Assembly: GCA_900547475.1 (NCBI GenBank)
Contig: URGW01000044.1
Span: 1-25,742 of the forward strand
DNA from: an uncultured Clostridium sp.
GTDB taxonomy: Bacteria; Bacillota; Clostridia; Clostridiales; Clostridiaceae
Direction: 5' to 3'
DNA length: 25,742 nt
Below, piece after piece: positions 16,048 to 23,290 of the stretch (positions are counted from its first letter, which is position 1; each line of letters starts with the position of its first letter). The notes under the pieces are model-generated. The model saw only the letters and a program-made list of their open reading frames with translations, did no database searches and had not been told where the DNA came from. The position numbers and the translations under genes are program-made.

Positions 16048-17061
16048 ATGAATATAAGAGATATTGCAAGGCTTTCAGGAGTTGGAGTTAGTACTGTATC
16101 ACGTGTACTAAACAATCATCCTGATGTAAAAGAAAGTACTCGTGAAAATGTTTTGCGTGTAATAAAAGAAAGTAATTATGTACCGAATAACAGTGCAAGA
16201 ATATTGAAGCAAAATAATACTAAAAATATAGGGGTTTTAGTTAAAGGGGTTTTTAATCCATTTTTTTCTGAATTAATAAATGTTATAGGAAATAAAATAA
16301 ACGAACATAAATATACAATGATACTTCAACAAAATGATTATGTATTAGAACAAGAAGTTGAAAATATCATTTCATTTGTAAAGGAGAAGAGACTTCAAGG
16401 AATAATATGCCTAGGAGGAAACTTTATAGATTTAGGTGAAGAGAGTTTTAAAAATATTGATGTTCCTGTTATTTTAACATCTGTTAATACATTATCACCA
16501 TTAGGTAAAGATAAATATTCTACAGTTGGAATTGATAATTTACAATCGGCATATGATGCTACAAATTACTTAATAAAAAAAGGCCATAAAAATATAGCTT
16601 TAATGATTGGTGAAGAAAATGACTTTTGTGTTAGTTGGTGGAGATATAAGGGATATGTTAAGGCTCTACAAGAAAATAATATTGAGATTAATGATGATAA
16701 TCTTATTATAGGGGATTATGATAGTAAAATTGCATATGAAGTAACTATGGAGTTTTTAAAAAAGCGTAAAGATATTACAGCTATTTTTGCAATTTCTGAT
16801 TTTATGGCAATGGGTGCAGCTAAAGCAGTTACAGATATTGGATTGACTGTTGGAAAAGATATATCAATAGTTGGTTTTGATGGTATGGATGTAAGTTGTT
16901 ATTATAATCCTGGAATTACTACTATAAAGCAACCAAAGGAAGAAATGGCAATAAGAAGCGTAGAGCTTCTATTTGATCTATTAAATGATAAATGTAAAAA
17001 TCAACATATTTTATTGGATACTGAGCTAATAGAAAGAGAATCGTGTGCAGATTTAAATTAA
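16048..17061 (+). CDS. LacI-family transcriptional regulator (probable maltodextrin/malQ regulator)
   Basis: The 337-residue repressor has an N-terminal LacI helix-turn-helix (IRDIARLSGVGVSTVSRVLN, residues 3-22) and hinge helix (VPNNSARILKQ, about 47-57). The periplasmic-binding-like sensor domain follows (IGVLVKGVFNPFF through SIVGFDGMDVSCYYNPGITTIKQP), ending with the usual dimer-interface region. The length is standard. The start is ATG at 16048 behind AAGGGAG. The leader carries one strong promoter and two sites with the same GGAAACGATACC core, so autoregulation is likely. malQ follows 72 nt later, so a malto-oligosaccharide inducer, as for MalR-type regulators, is the best guess but not shown. 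Confidence 0.92.
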   Translation: MNIRDIARLSGVGVSTVSRVLNNHPDVKESTRENVLRVIKESNYVPNNSARILKQNNTKNIGVLVKGVFNPFFSELINVIGNKINEHKYTMILQQNDYVLEQEVENIISFVKEKRLQGIICLGGNFIDLGEESFKNIDVPVILTSVNTLSPLGKDKYSTVGIDNLQSAYDATNYLIKKGHKNIALMIGEENDFCVSWWRYKGYVKALQENNIEINDDNLIIGDYDSKIAYEVTMEFLKKRKDITAIFAISDFMAMGAAKAVTDIGLTVGKDISIVGFDGMDVSCYYNPGITTIKQPKEEMAIRSVELLFDLLNDKCKNQHILLDTELIERESCADLN

Positions 17062-17133
17062 TTAGAAATATTTAGTGTCTATGAAATAGTTTATATATAA
17101 TAAAATATAAAGTTATAAAAGGAGCAGAGGTAT

Positions 17134-18633
17134 ATGAAAAGAAGTGCAGGAGTTATAATGCATATTGCATCACTACCAGGGAAATTTGGTATTGGGACTT
17201 TAGGAAAAGAGGCCTATGAATATGTAGAATTTTTATTTAAGTCAGGAATAAAATATTGGCAGATATTACCGTTAGGGCAAACAGGATATGGTGATTCTCC
17301 ATATCAATCATTTTCAGCATTTGCTGGGAATCCATATTTTATTGATTTTGATATTTTAAACAAGGAAGGTCTTTTAAATAAAGGTGAATATATTAATGAA
17401 AATTATGGAGATAACTCTGAATATATAGATTATGGTCTTTTATTTAATGTTAAATATACCGTATTAAGAAGAGCATATAACAATTTTAAAGATATAGATA
17501 ACGTATCTTTAAAGGAAGATTTTAATAAGTTTATTAAAGATAATAAAGAGTGGCTTGATGATTATTCTTTATATATGGCAGTTAAAGAAAAGTTTAATCT
17601 TGTAAGTTGGCAAGAATGGGATGAAGATATAAAGAAGAGATCACCTAAAGCAATGAAAAGATATAGAGAAGAACTAGCTGATGAAATTGAATTTTGGTCA
17701 TTTATCCAATTTATGTTCTTTAAACAATGGAATCAATTAAAATCTTATGCAAATGAAAAAGGTATAGAGATTATAGGGGATATGCCAATTTATGTAGCTG
17801 AAGATAGTGCTGATGTTTGGAGTAATCCAGAAGCATATTTAATTGATAAAGATACTTTAAAGCCTATTTCAGTTGCAGGATGTCCGCCAGATGCATTTTC
17901 AGAAACAGGGCAATTATGGGGTAATCCATTATACGATTGGGGGTATATGGAGAAAAGCGGTTATAAATGGTGGATAAAGAGAGTTGAAGAAAGCTTAAAG
18001 CTTTATGATGTTGTAAGAATAGACCACTTTAGAGGATTTGAAAGTTATTGGGAAATACCGTATGGCGAAGTAACTGCTATAAATGGTAAATGGGTAAAAG
18101 GTCCAGGAATTAAGTTATTTAATGCCATTAGAGAAAAGTTAGGTGAAATTAATGTTATAGCTGAAGACTTAGGATTTTTAACAGATGAGGTTAAAGACTT
18201 CTTAGAAGAAAGTAAATTCCCAGGGATGAAGGTATTACAATTTGCATTTGATGCTAGAGAGGAAAGTAATTATTTACCTCACACTTATACAAATAATTGT
18301 ATAGCATATACAGGAACTCATGATAATGATACATTTAGAGGATGGTTTGAAGTAACCGGAAGTAAATCAGATGTAGAGTACTGTAAAGAATATCTAGCTT
18401 TATCTGAGGAAGAAGGCTATAATTGGGGATTTATAAGAGGGGTATGGAGCAGTGTAGCTGATGTATCAGTTGCTTTAATGCAGGATTTTTTAAACTTAGG
18501 CAATGAAACAAGAGTGAATTTCCCATCGACATTAGGTGATAATTGGAAATGGAGAGCTAAAGAAGGTAGTTATACAACTGAATTAGCGGATAAAATATAT
18601 AGATATACTAAAATATATGGAAGATGTAAATAG
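17134..18633 (+). CDS. malQ: 4-alpha-glucanotransferase (amylomaltase, GH77)
   Basis: The 499-residue cytoplasmic disproportionating enzyme of maltodextrin and glycogen metabolism transfers alpha-1,4-glucan segments between chains. The GH77 catalytic residues are visible: nucleophile D297 in VVRIDHFRGF, acid/base E344 in VIAEDLGFL and transition-state Asp D397 in YTGTHDNDT. The N-terminal acceptor-site segment (PLGQTGYGDSPYQSFSAFAG) and SETGQLWGNPLYDW are also intact. The start is ATG at 17134 with AAGGAGCAGAGG upstream. It is downstream of the LacI gene; the 72-nt gap has a TATAAT-like sequence (near 17097) and a poor -35, so either read-through or its own weak promoter is possible. A terminator closes the unit. 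Confidence 0.97.
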   Translation: MKRSAGVIMHIASLPGKFGIGTLGKEAYEYVEFLFKSGIKYWQILPLGQTGYGDSPYQSFSAFAGNPYFIDFDILNKEGLLNKGEYINENYGDNSEYIDYGLLFNVKYTVLRRAYNNFKDIDNVSLKEDFNKFIKDNKEWLDDYSLYMAVKEKFNLVSWQEWDEDIKKRSPKAMKRYREELADEIEFWSFIQFMFFKQWNQLKSYANEKGIEIIGDMPIYVAEDSADVWSNPEAYLIDKDTLKPISVAGCPPDAFSETGQLWGNPLYDWGYMEKSGYKWWIKRVEESLKLYDVVRIDHFRGFESYWEIPYGEVTAINGKWVKGPGIKLFNAIREKLGEINVIAEDLGFLTDEVKDFLEESKFPGMKVLQFAFDAREESNYLPHTYTNNCIAYTGTHDNDTFRGWFEVTGSKSDVEYCKEYLALSEEEGYNWGFIRGVWSSVADVSVALMQDFLNLGNETRVNFPSTLGDNWKWRAKEGSYTTELADKIYRYTKIYGRCK

Positions 18634-18636
18634 GAT

Positions 18637-18672
18637 AAAAGGCTGTTGCTAAAATATGCAACAGCCTTTTTA
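18637..18672 (+). terminator. Terminator after malQ
   Basis: AAAAGGCTGTTGC (18637-18649) pairs perfectly with GCAACAGCCTTTT (18658-18670) around an 8-nt loop, followed by TT. It begins 3 nt after the stop. Confidence 0.95.
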
Positions 18673-18829
18673 TAAGAAGTACAATTGAATTTTAAACAAA
18701 ATAAGTTATTTAACAAGTAGGATTTGGAATTTTACTACCTAAACTTAGGATAGTGATGTTTTCATAAATTTATAGTATCTTACATAAATATAGATATATC
18801 AATCAATATTTATAAAGGATACGATTTTT

Positions 18830-19594
18830 ATGAGTAAGAAAAGTATATATGATTTTTTTATAGGATTATTAGCACTTATGCTTTCACTAATGTTAGTAAT
18901 TGAGATATTTATTAATACACCTACTGAAGTTAGATGGACTTTTTACTATATAGATAATATAGTAAGATTAATATTTATAGGAGATTATTTTACTAGATTA
19001 GTAATAAGTAAAGGAAAAAAACAATTTATAAAGAAAAATATAATAGATTTACTTTCAATTTTTCCTATAAAGTTTTATATAAGGATATTAGGTTTTACAA
19101 TTTTACCTAATGTTATTAACCCAGCATATTGTATAAAAATAATTAAACTTATAATGCTTGCAATATGTGCTATAAAATTTAAAAATAGAGTTAAAAATGA
19201 AATACGTAAAAATAGATTGAATTTTTTATTAGTGATTTCTACAATATTTATTGTTATAGGTGCAGTCTTAATTTCACTTGTAGAAGGAATGCCTTTAGGG
19301 GATGCGTTATGGTGGAGTTTTGTGACATTTACAACAGTTGGATATGGAGATGTTTTATTAAAAACACAATTAGGAAGAACTATTGCAGTATTATTAATGA
19401 TAATAGGAATAGGGATTATTGGTGTTATAACTACTAGTTTAACATTATCTATTATAGGTGGGAGAAAAGGCTTTAAAAAGACATATAAAGATAGGGTCAT
19501 CGATGATGTAAAAAGTATGCTAGATAATTATGATGAGTTAACACTTGAAGATATTGATAATATCGCTAAAATATTAAAATCATTAAAGGATTAA
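18830..19594 (+). CDS. Potassium-channel family protein (six-TM, voltage-gated-like)
   Basis: The 254-residue membrane protein has the K+ selectivity filter TTVGYGD (168-174), preceded by the pore helix DALWWSFVTFT and followed by the inner helix (about 183-210, IAVLLMIIGIGIIGVITTSL). Four earlier hydrophobic segments (about 8-28, 38-58, 70-115 in two parts) fit an S1-S4 voltage-sensor-like domain, and 131-151 is S5. The S4 region (KFYIRILGF...KIIKLIMLAICAIKFKNR) has few regularly spaced arginines, so true voltage gating is doubtful. The C-terminal 40 residues are acidic and helical. The start is ATG at 18830 with AAAGGA upstream. It is a single gene, followed within 14 nt by the promoter for tRNA-Leu. 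Confidence 0.9.
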   Translation: MSKKSIYDFFIGLLALMLSLMLVIEIFINTPTEVRWTFYYIDNIVRLIFIGDYFTRLVISKGKKQFIKKNIIDLLSIFPIKFYIRILGFTILPNVINPAYCIKIIKLIMLAICAIKFKNRVKNEIRKNRLNFLLVISTIFIVIGAVLISLVEGMPLGDALWWSFVTFTTVGYGDVLLKTQLGRTIAVLLMIIGIGIIGVITTSLTLSIIGGRKGFKKTYKDRVIDDVKSMLDNYDELTLEDIDNIAKILKSLKD

Positions 19595-19608
19595 ATGGAA
19601 AATAATTC

Positions 19609-19637
19609 TTGAAATTGAGTTTAAATTAATTTAAAAT
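19609..19637 (+). promoter_or_regulatory. Sigma-70 promoter of tRNA-Leu
   Basis: -35 TTGAAA (19609-19614), a 17-nt spacer and -10 TAAAAT (19632-19637). The expected start is about 13 nt before the tRNA 5' end. Confidence 0.7.
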
Positions 19638-19656
19638 TAAGTTAATAGTTATTTAT

Positions 19657-19743
19657 GCAGGTGTGCTGGAATAGGCAGACAGGATAGATTGAGGGTCTAT
19701 TAAGGGAATCCTTGTGTGGGTTCAAGTCCCACCATCTGCACCA
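19657..19743 (+). tRNA. tRNA-Leu (anticodon GAG)
   Basis: A class II tRNA with encoded CCA (19741-19743). The acceptor stem GCAGGTG pairs with CATCTGC (one G-T pair). The anticodon arm ATAGA-TTGAGGG-TCTAT gives anticodon GAG, reading CTC and CTT. A long variable arm and the T-arm GTGGG-TTCAAGT-CCCAC are present. The discriminator base is A (19740). It is a single tRNA, not in a cluster. Its anticodon and discriminator both match the leuA T-box 1.2 kb downstream. Confidence 0.97.
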
Positions 19744-19759
19744 ATTTATTATATTAGAG

Positions 19760-19847
19760 ACTATTTCAAAAAAAGATGCAAAATTCGATAGCTAAATTAT
19801 AAAAGGTAGACTGTTTTTTTGTATTTATTTTTAGAAATAGTTTTTTT
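19760..19847 (+). terminator. Possible terminator region after tRNA-Leu
   Basis: ACTATTTC near 19760 can pair with GAAATAGT near 19834, followed by a run of seven T; a nearer T-run (19813-19820) follows GGTAGACTG with no strong stem. Some stop signal for the tRNA probably lies here, but the long loop makes this weak. Confidence 0.4.
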
Positions 19848-19879
19848 GTTATATATTAAGTTAGGAAAGGAAATATAAA

Positions 19880-20839
19880 ATGAAAAAAATAGTAATATTG
19901 GATGGTAAGACATTAGGAGATATAAGTCTAGAAAAATTAAGTGAAATTGGGGAAGTTAAATATTATGATACTACTGATATTAGTGAAGTAAAAGAGAGGG
20001 TAAGGGAAGCTAATATAGTATTAACTAATAAAGTAGTTTTAAATAGAGAAAATTTAAGTGAGGCAAATAATTTAGAATTTATAGCAGAGGTAGCTACTGG
20101 ATTTAATAATATAGATATAGAGTATGCTAAAGAAAAAGGAATAGGAGTAGCTAATGTTGCAGGATATTCTACTAATGCAGTTGTTCAACATACATTTGCA
20201 GCAACTTTAGCTCTATTAGATGAAATTACTTATTATGATAACTATGTTAAGGATGGAAAGTATTCAAAATCTGGATTATTTACATGTTTAGATAAACCTT
20301 ATTATGAAATTGAAGGTAAAACTTGGGGGATAATAGGTCTTGGAAATATTGGTAGAAAAGTTGCTAAAATAGCTGAAGCTTTTGGAGCTAAAGTGGTATA
20401 TTATTCAACAACAGGTAATAATTCCAATGATGAATTTAGTAGAGTATCTTTTGATGAGCTATTAAGTAAGAGTGATATTATTTCTATACATGCACCATTA
20501 AGTAAGAATACTTTAGGATTACTAGATTATGAAGCATTATGTAAAATGAAAAATTCAGCGATATTAGTTAATATGGGTAGGGGTCCTATTGTTGTAGAAG
20601 AGGATTTAGCAAGAGCTATTGATGAAAATAAAATTAGAGGAGCTGCTTTAGATGTATTTGAAGTAGAACCAATAAATATAAATAGTCCTCTTTTAACAAT
20701 GAAAAATAAGGATAAGATAATATTATCTCCTCATATAGCTTGGGCAAGTGTAGAAGCTAGAGAAAGGTTATTTAATGAGGTTATAGAAAATATAATAGCA
20801 TTTTATAATGGTGAAATTAGAAATAGAGTAGATAAATAA
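19880..20839 (+). CDS. D-2-hydroxyacid dehydrogenase (glycerate dehydrogenase-like)
   Basis: The 319-residue NAD(P)-dependent oxidoreductase interconverts a 2-oxoacid and a D-2-hydroxyacid. The Rossmann motif is GLGNIG (153-158). The catalytic triad of the family is present: R234 in NMGRGPIV, E263 in DVFEVEPI, and H285 in LSPHIAWAS. The cofactor-selective region at the end of the second strand reads VVYYSTT, without an acidic residue, so NADPH use is possible. The overall length and the TGFNNID motif resemble hydroxypyruvate/glycerate dehydrogenases, but substrate is not readable from sequence. The start is ATG at 19880 with AGGAAAGGA upstream. It is alone between tRNA-Leu and the leuA T-box; a link to leucine-derived 2-oxo acids would be speculation. 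Confidence 0.88.
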   Translation: MKKIVILDGKTLGDISLEKLSEIGEVKYYDTTDISEVKERVREANIVLTNKVVLNRENLSEANNLEFIAEVATGFNNIDIEYAKEKGIGVANVAGYSTNAVVQHTFAATLALLDEITYYDNYVKDGKYSKSGLFTCLDKPYYEIEGKTWGIIGLGNIGRKVAKIAEAFGAKVVYYSTTGNNSNDEFSRVSFDELLSKSDIISIHAPLSKNTLGLLDYEALCKMKNSAILVNMGRGPIVVEEDLARAIDENKIRGAALDVFEVEPININSPLLTMKNKDKIILSPHIAWASVEARERLFNEVIENIIAFYNGEIRNRVDK

Positions 20840-20853
20840 ATACAGTACATTAA

Positions 20854-20882
20854 TTGACAGAAATATACTTTTATAGTAAAAT
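20854..20882 (+). promoter_or_regulatory. Sigma-70 promoter of the leuA T-box transcript
   Basis: Consensus -35 TTGACA (20854-20859), a 17-nt spacer and -10 TAAAAT (20877-20882), 14 nt after the upstream gene's stop. Confidence 0.85.
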
Positions 20883-20888
20883 TATAAA

Positions 20889-21117
20889 AAGTAATAAAAA
20901 AGCAAGGATTGAGAGTAGTAGAAAATGAGTAATTTTTCAGAGAGTAGACGGGGCTGTGAGTCTATAAATTAATATTTTTGAACTCGCTCATGAGCTATAG
21001 AGATGAAATTTTAGTAATCTTTATCGGAATAATACCGTTATTTTAATTAAGTGAAATTTTGGATGGTACCGCGTAAACACGCTCCAATATAAGGTGTGTT
21101 TGTGCGGCTTTTTTGCT
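20889..21117 (+). promoter_or_regulatory. T-box leader (leucine-specific) upstream of leuA
   Basis: This untranslated leader senses uncharged tRNA-Leu. Stem I has the usual distal-loop elements (AGAGAGTAGACGGGGCTG) and a specifier region TTGAACTCGCTCATGAGCT, in which CTC (20983-20985) is the Leu codon. The T-box proper is TGGATGGTACCGCG around 21060-21073; its TGGT (21064-21067) pairs with the tRNA end ACCA. The terminator arm CCGCGTAAACAC pairs with GTGTTTGTGCGG and is followed by CTTTTTTG (to 21117). Uncharged tRNA favours the antiterminator, turning on leuA when leucine is short. Confidence 0.95.
21069..21117 (+). terminator. T-box regulated terminator
   Basis: CCGCGTAAACAC and GTGTTTGTGCGG form the stem, with CTTTTTTG after it. 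The 5' arm overlaps the T-box ACCGCG, so terminator and antiterminator exclude each other. Confidence 0.88.
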
Positions 21118-21176
21118 TTGTTTTAAATGGCTTATTGCAAATCTATTATATTTAAGTTTAAAGGGGGCTTTTATAA

Positions 21177-22844
21177 ATGTTAAATTATAATAAGTATAGA
21201 AGATTTGAAACAATAAATTTTAAGGAAAGAACTTGGCCAAATAATAGTGTTGAAAAAGCGCCAATATGGTGCAGTGTAGATTTAAGAGATGGGAATCAGG
21301 CTCTTATAAATCCAATGAATATAGATGAAAAGATGGAGTTCTTTAATTTGTTAGTTAAATTGGGATTTAAGGAAATAGAAGTTGGTTTTCCATCAGCGTC
21401 TCAAATAGAATATGATTTTTTAAGAAGATTAATTGACGAAAATTATATTCCTGATGATGTAGTAGTTCAAGTATTGACACAGGCAAGACCACATTTAATA
21501 GAAAAGACTTTTGAATCACTACATGGAGTTAAACAAGCCATAGTGCATATATATAATTCTACATCTGTGTTACAGAGAGATGTTGTTTTTAATTTAAGCA
21601 AAGAGGAGATAAAGAAAATTGCTATAGAGGGGACAGAGCTTGTAAAAAAATATGCTTCAGACTTTGAAGGAAAAATATTTTTAGAATATTCACCAGAAAG
21701 CTTTACTGGTACAGAAGTAGAGTATGCCCTTGAAGTATGTGATGCAGTTGCAGATGTTTGGGGAGCATCACAAGATAATAAAATAATAATAAACCTTCCG
21801 TCAACAGTTCAAATGGATACACCAAATATCTTTGCTGATCAAATAGAATATATGTGTAAAAACTTTAAAGATAGAGATAGAGTAATAGTAAGTGTTCATC
21901 CTCATAATGACAGAGGAACAGGTGTAGCTGATGCAGAATTAGCACTTTTAGCTGGAGCTGATAGAGTAGAAGGAACCTTATTTGGTAATGGGGAAAGAAC
22001 AGGTAATGTTGATATATTAACTGTTGCATATAATATGTTTTCACATGGTGTAAATCCTATGTTAAATCTTGAAAATATAAATGAAATAATTGAAACATAT
22101 GAAAGGTGTGTTAAGATACCTGTTCATGTAAGGCATCCTTATGCTGGTAATTTAGTGTTTACGGCATTCTCAGGATCTCATCAAGATGCTATAAATAAAG
22201 GAATGAAGAAATATGAAGAAAGAGGAGCTAAATTATGGCAGGTGCCTTATTTACCTGTTGATCCAAGTGATTTAGGAAGAGAATATGAGCCTTTAGTAAG
22301 GATAAATAGCCAATCAGGAAAAGGGGGAGTAGCTTTTGTAATGGATCATTGTTTTGGATATAAGTTACCAAAGGCAATGCAACAAGAGTTTGCAGAAGTA
22401 GTACAAAAGATTTCTGAAGTTAAGGGAGAAGTTCAACCAAATGAAATTTTAAAAGCATTTAAGAAGGAATATTTAGATTTAGATAAACCACTTAAATTAA
22501 TAAATATATCTATATCTGATGTAAATCATGGAAATAATGAAACTACTAAAATTAATGCAAAAATTAAATATAATAATATAGAAATGAATATAGAAGGTGT
22601 TGGTAATGGGCCTATAGATTCTTTAGGTAAGGCTTTATATAATAGTAATCTAATAAATATATCTATTATTGATTATAAGGAACATTCATTAGGCAAAGGA
22701 TCAGAAGCAGAAGCGGCATCTTATGTATATATGAAGAGAAATGATTTAGATAAGAAAACATTTGGTGTTGGAGTTGATAGCAATATAACACGTGCATCTA
22801 TAAAATCTATAATTAGTGCAATAAATAGATTGTATAAATTGTAA
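21177..22844 (+). CDS. leuA: 2-isopropylmalate synthase (long, LeuA type 2)
   Basis: The 555-residue enzyme carries out the first committed step of leucine synthesis: acetyl-CoA plus 2-oxoisovalerate to 2-isopropylmalate. The TIM-barrel catalytic domain begins with WCSVDLRDGNQAL and has the metal-binding HPHNDRG and LFGNGERTGNVD motifs. The C-terminal regulatory domain (about 425-555) has the GVGNGPIDSLGKAL motif expected for leucine feedback control. The N-terminal extension and length fit the yeast-like LeuA2 form rather than the ~510-residue form. The start is ATG at 21177 with AAAGGGGG upstream. It stands alone: leuB, leuC and leuD are not next to it, and the following unit is glycine-controlled. 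No clear terminator is seen after its stop. Confidence 0.96.
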   Translation: MLNYNKYRRFETINFKERTWPNNSVEKAPIWCSVDLRDGNQALINPMNIDEKMEFFNLLVKLGFKEIEVGFPSASQIEYDFLRRLIDENYIPDDVVVQVLTQARPHLIEKTFESLHGVKQAIVHIYNSTSVLQRDVVFNLSKEEIKKIAIEGTELVKKYASDFEGKIFLEYSPESFTGTEVEYALEVCDAVADVWGASQDNKIIINLPSTVQMDTPNIFADQIEYMCKNFKDRDRVIVSVHPHNDRGTGVADAELALLAGADRVEGTLFGNGERTGNVDILTVAYNMFSHGVNPMLNLENINEIIETYERCVKIPVHVRHPYAGNLVFTAFSGSHQDAINKGMKKYEERGAKLWQVPYLPVDPSDLGREYEPLVRINSQSGKGGVAFVMDHCFGYKLPKAMQQEFAEVVQKISEVKGEVQPNEILKAFKKEYLDLDKPLKLINISISDVNHGNNETTKINAKIKYNNIEMNIEGVGNGPIDSLGKALYNSNLINISIIDYKEHSLGKGSEAEAASYVYMKRNDLDKKTFGVGVDSNITRASIKSIISAINRLYKL

Positions 22845-22851
22845 AAATACA

Positions 22852-22880
22852 TTGATTTTTTTGAAATTAATGTATATAAT
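22852..22880 (+). promoter_or_regulatory. Sigma-70 promoter of the glycine-riboswitch transcript
   Basis: -35 TTGATT (22852-22857), a 17-nt spacer and perfect -10 TATAAT (22875-22880), about 20 nt before the aptamer. An imperfect palindrome ATACATT...AATGTAT spans the promoter. Confidence 0.8.
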
Positions 22881-22898
22881 GACTTTATAATTTAATAT

Positions 22899-23068
22899 GT
22901 TCGGATGAAGGTAATGGGAGAGCGATTTGAATCCACCGAAGAAGTAAATCTTTCAGGTATTAGGACCGTTACTGGACGAGCCTCTGGAGAGACTCATATT
23001 AGAGCACCGAAGGAGCAAGGTTTAATTTAAATTAAACTGAAACTCTCAGGTAAAAGGACAGGGGATAA
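22899..23068 (+). promoter_or_regulatory. Tandem glycine riboswitch
   Basis: Two glycine aptamers lie head to tail. The first has GGGAGAGCG, the CACCGAAGAAG core and TCTTTCAGGTATTAGGACCG. The second has TCTGGAGAGACTC, CACCGAAGGAGCAAGG and AAACTCTCAGGTAAAAGGACAGGGG. These are the hallmark conserved blocks of the gcvT-type glycine RNA. It precedes a sodium:alanine/glycine symporter. Riboswitches in front of such transporters are reported to act as OFF switches in streptococci; the direction here is inferred from the hairpin that masks the ribosome site. Confidence 0.96.
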
Positions 23069-23250
23069 AAGTGATTATAGTGAAAAAATAAATTGAATGT
23101 AAGGTGTAGATCTACAAGTAGTTACGTGGAGATAGAAAAAAATGAAATATAAATTCTAGGTGAAATTTTTATAGTTACTTGAAAATAAATATTTCATTTT
23201 TTCGCTTATACACAACGAACAATTTAGATATTAAACTTATAGTTACTTTT
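23069..23250 (+). other. Extended leader between glycine aptamers and final hairpin
   Basis: These ~180 nt have no gene. They hold a perfect 12-bp palindrome TGTAGATCTACA (23105-23116), a perfect 14-bp hairpin of AAAAAATGAAATAT (23137-23150) with ATATTTCATTTTTT (23189-23202), and a 12-nt direct repeat TTATAGTTACTT (23169-23180, in the loop, and 23237-23248, just before the last hairpin). The second copy directly precedes the terminator arm. An alternative-fold role is likely but unproved. Confidence 0.6.
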
Positions 23251-23290
23251 AATCTCCTCCTATAAATTTATTTTTAAGGGGGATTTTTTT
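23251..23290 (+). terminator. Hairpin combining terminator and ribosome-site masking for the symporter gene
   Basis: AATCTCCT (23251-23258) pairs with GGGGGATT (23278-23285), using two G-T pairs, and is followed by five more T directly before ATG (23291). The AAGGGGG ribosome site is the 3' arm. The fold could end transcription, hide the ribosome site, or both. Confidence 0.7.

Noticed and set aside
16143..16156. Second cre-like sequence TGAAAATGTTTTGC inside the LacI coding region
   Set aside because: The symmetry is broken on the right and it is fully explained as coding sequence for the DNA-binding domain (ENVLR).
23142..23159. Five-codon mini-ORF (MKYKF) after GGAG in the symporter leader
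   Set aside because: Such a short ORF is expected by chance, and the position in a 14-bp hairpin arm is not by itself evidence of a leader peptide.
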